This document shows positions 61,974 to 64,000 of a stretch of 64,000 bases of DNA, one piece after another. The stretch's first letter is position 1. The number at the start of each line of letters is the position of its first letter. Both the position numbers and the translations under genes were made by a program. The stretch is from Gemmatimonadota bacterium (GTDB lineage: Bacteria; Gemmatimonadota; Gemmatimonadetes; Longimicrobiales; Gaopeijiaceae): positions 94,319-158,318 of the forward strand of contig JAJDXS010000024.1 in NCBI GenBank assembly GCA_022823145.1, written 5' to 3'. A model generated the notes under the pieces. That model saw only the letters and a program-made list of their open reading frames with translations. It was not told the origin of the DNA and did no database searches.

Positions 61974-63632
61974 ATGAGAGAACGTCAAATGCAGTTTCAA
62001 GCCGGTGCGATTGCCCTGTTTGTCGCCGCGATCGCCGCATGCAACACCACCGAGACGCCTCCCGGCCCCGCCGGTACCCCCGCGCTGCGCGGCGACCTCT
62101 TCGACACGATCGTCGCGCGCACCGAGCGGCGCGAAGCCTTCTCGCCCGTCAAGAACGAGCGCCTCGGGTTCGACCCGGTCGCCGCGATGCGGGCGCTGCG
62201 CGACGATGTCGTGGCCGCGGACACCGAAGAGGCGCTCTACTACGCGCTCGCCCGCCTCAGCCACGCCCGCCGCGATCGCCACCTCGATCTCTTCCTCGTG
62301 CCGGGCGGCCTGACCCTCCCGGACAGCGCGGGGCTGGACGTGGCGGGCGGGCCGGATCCCGCACCGCCGAAGCAGGCGCCCGCCAGGATCTTTCCGGACT
62401 ATTCCGACGGGGCGGGGGAGGCGGACTATTTCCTGGGCACCGCGGCGATGGGGGCATTCGACTGGGAGGAGTTCGCCGGCGAAAGCTGGGCCGAGAATCT
62501 CGCCGGGGCTCCGATTGTCAGCGTAAACGGCATGCCCGTTGCAGAATGGCACGACTCCGCCGCCGCCTTCATGCGGTACTCGACCAAGGCCCAGCTGCGG
62601 TGGAAGCTGGCCGAGGCGATGACCTTGTCGACGGCAGCCTTCCCGCCACATCTGCGGGCCGACACGCTCAGGCTCGAGTTCCGCGAATACGACGGGCAGG
62701 TGGCGGCTCGCAACCCACTTCCCTTCGCGGACCCCGGCGACCTCACCTGGACCGGCGTCGGCGAGCCGCGCTACCCGGGCCACTCGCTTGCGCTGCACAC
62801 CCCGACCTTCGACCTCCTCACTCCGGACGACGGCCGCCCCTTCCTGATCCTCATCTGGCGCGGTTTCCGCGAGTCGATGGTCGCCGATGTCGACCGCCTC
62901 GTCGCCTTCGCGTCGGAACGCGGCCTCCTCGACCACGCCCTCGTCATGGACGTCACGCGCAGCCGCGGCGGCTCTCTCGGCGCCTACGCCATGCAGCGCC
63001 TCCAGCCCCGCCCCTTCACGACCACCTTCGGCAACCTGCGCATCAGCGACGTCACGCTCCCCTTCATCGAGGACAAGCGCGACCACTTCGCAGCCCGCGA
63101 CATCAACGATGGCGGAGTGCCGGAGACGATCGACGATGGCACATGGCTGATGGAGTGGCTGGAGGACGACGTCATGGGCGCGCTCGACCGGGGCGACGCG
63201 TACAGCAACAACGTCCCTTTCAAGCTTGCGCACGCTCCGCGTGACTCGGACGGGATCCTGGAGCCGGCGGCCGTGCACTTCCGTGGCCCCTTCGGCGTCA
63301 TATCGGGGCCGCACGGCGGCTCCCACCTCGACCAGTTCGTCTCGATCGTCGTCGACAACGGGCTCGGCCCGGTGGTCGGCATGCCGCCCGGCGGCTACTC
63401 CAACACCTGGGAGTGGGAAGAGGTGCTGACGTTCCCGGGCACGGATCAGCCGGTCGTCGGGTTCATGTGGAACATCGGGCACACGATCCGGCCCAACGGC
63501 GAGATCGCCGAGGGGAACCCGGCCGACGTGGACGAGTGGATGCCGCTCACGCCGGAGAACGTGACCACCTACTACACGGACATGCTGGCGCGTGTGCTTG
63601 AGCTGATGGGGGTCGAAGGGGCCGAAGGGTGA
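61974..63632 (+). CDS. Secreted/lipoprotein hypothetical, possibly S41 peptidase-like
   Basis: Lipobox FVAAIAACNT; PIVSVNGMPVAEW resembles PDZ-like region and LVMDVTRSRGGSLGAY resembles an S41-type segment; weak assignment. Confidence 0.55.
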   Translation: MRERQMQFQAGAIALFVAAIAACNTTETPPGPAGTPALRGDLFDTIVARTERREAFSPVKNERLGFDPVAAMRALRDDVVAADTEEALYYALARLSHARRDRHLDLFLVPGGLTLPDSAGLDVAGGPDPAPPKQAPARIFPDYSDGAGEADYFLGTAAMGAFDWEEFAGESWAENLAGAPIVSVNGMPVAEWHDSAAAFMRYSTKAQLRWKLAEAMTLSTAAFPPHLRADTLRLEFREYDGQVAARNPLPFADPGDLTWTGVGEPRYPGHSLALHTPTFDLLTPDDGRPFLILIWRGFRESMVADVDRLVAFASERGLLDHALVMDVTRSRGGSLGAYAMQRLQPRPFTTTFGNLRISDVTLPFIEDKRDHFAARDINDGGVPETIDDGTWLMEWLEDDVMGALDRGDAYSNNVPFKLAHAPRDSDGILEPAAVHFRGPFGVISGPHGGSHLDQFVSIVVDNGLGPVVGMPPGGYSNTWEWEEVLTFPGTDQPVVGFMWNIGHTIRPNGEIAEGNPADVDEWMPLTPENVTTYYTDMLARVLELMGVEGAEG

Positions 63633-63645
63633 GGCCGCTCGCGCG

Positions 63646-64000
63646 ATGACAACGACGTCTGCCGAAGCGGAGCGCGGCAACGGCCGGCGACGCACCGGCC
63701 CCGGCACCCGCATCCTGGTCGGGATGCTCGTCGGGATCGTGGTGGGCGCGCTCATGGGCGAACGGGTCGTCGTGCTCCAGCCCCTCGGCGACCTCTTCAT
63801 TAACCTGCTGATCCTGGCGGCCGTGCCGCTGGTGTTCTTCAACTTGCTCGCGGGGCTCACCGCGCTTTCGGATGTGCGTACGCTGGGACGGCTCGCCGGC
63901 AAGACCGTCGGCTACTACCTCTCGACCGACCTGGTCGCACTGTCGCTCGGAATCGGTGCCGCGGCGCTCCTGCAGCCGGGTGTCGGGATGCAACTCACCG
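63646..64000 (+). CDS. Dicarboxylate/amino acid:cation symporter (DAACS family), partial at right edge
   Basis: Own translation: MTTTSAEAERGNGRRRTGPGTRILVGMLVGIVVGALMGERVVVLQPLGDLFINLLILAAVPLVFFNLLAGLTALSDVRTLGRLAGKTVGYYLSTD; not in ORF track because it runs off the edge. Confidence 0.85.
   Translation, partial: MTTTSAEAERGNGRRRTGPGTRILVGMLVGIVVGALMGERVVVLQPLGDLFINLLILAAVPLVFFNLLAGLTALSDVRTLGRLAGKTVGYYLSTDLVALSLGIGAAALLQPGVGMQLT

Noticed and set aside
61689-63902. 737-aa minus-strand ORF
   Set aside because: Antisense to the lipoprotein/S41-like gene and the DAACS start; composition typical of a shadow ORF.

Overview
High-GC bacterial chromosome segment. Gene content (SusC/SusD pairs, many secreted CocE/NonD and serine hydrolases, TolB-propeller amidohydrolases) suggests a Gemmatimonadota-like organism; the taxonomy is inference. 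About 40 genes are supportable; most long antisense ORFs in the track are GC-rich shadows. Main content: a left-edge two-gene ATPase unit (a REase-like/P-loop NTPase absent from the ORF track because it runs off the window, plus an AAA/DUF4143 protein) beside a truncated DNA methyltransferase; five CocE/NonD hydrolases, two of them near-identical and bracketing a SusC-SusD-SusC-SusD block; an RHH/PIN toxin-antitoxin pair; an AlbA_2 regulator; penicillin acylase; YgfZ, SirB1, SelD and Lon; GGT; 6-bladed propellers; PPIase; and a DAACS transporter at the right edge. Strongest non-routine observations: (1) selD has an in-frame TGA at the catalytic Cys position, followed at the right distance by a SECIS-like hairpin, so it is probably a selenoprotein missed by ORF calling; (2) a beta-propeller gene has an amber codon exactly between signal peptide and mature protein; (3) five copies of a 13-bp motif lie between lon and ggt; (4) a nearly perfect 31-bp palindrome lies between convergent genes; (5) a membrane protein carries a duplicated D-x3-H-x3-G-x-D-x(5-6)-x-H motif and is co-transcribed with an HxHP-repeat protein; (6) frame-altering 22-bp and 11-bp tandem repeats lie inside genes.
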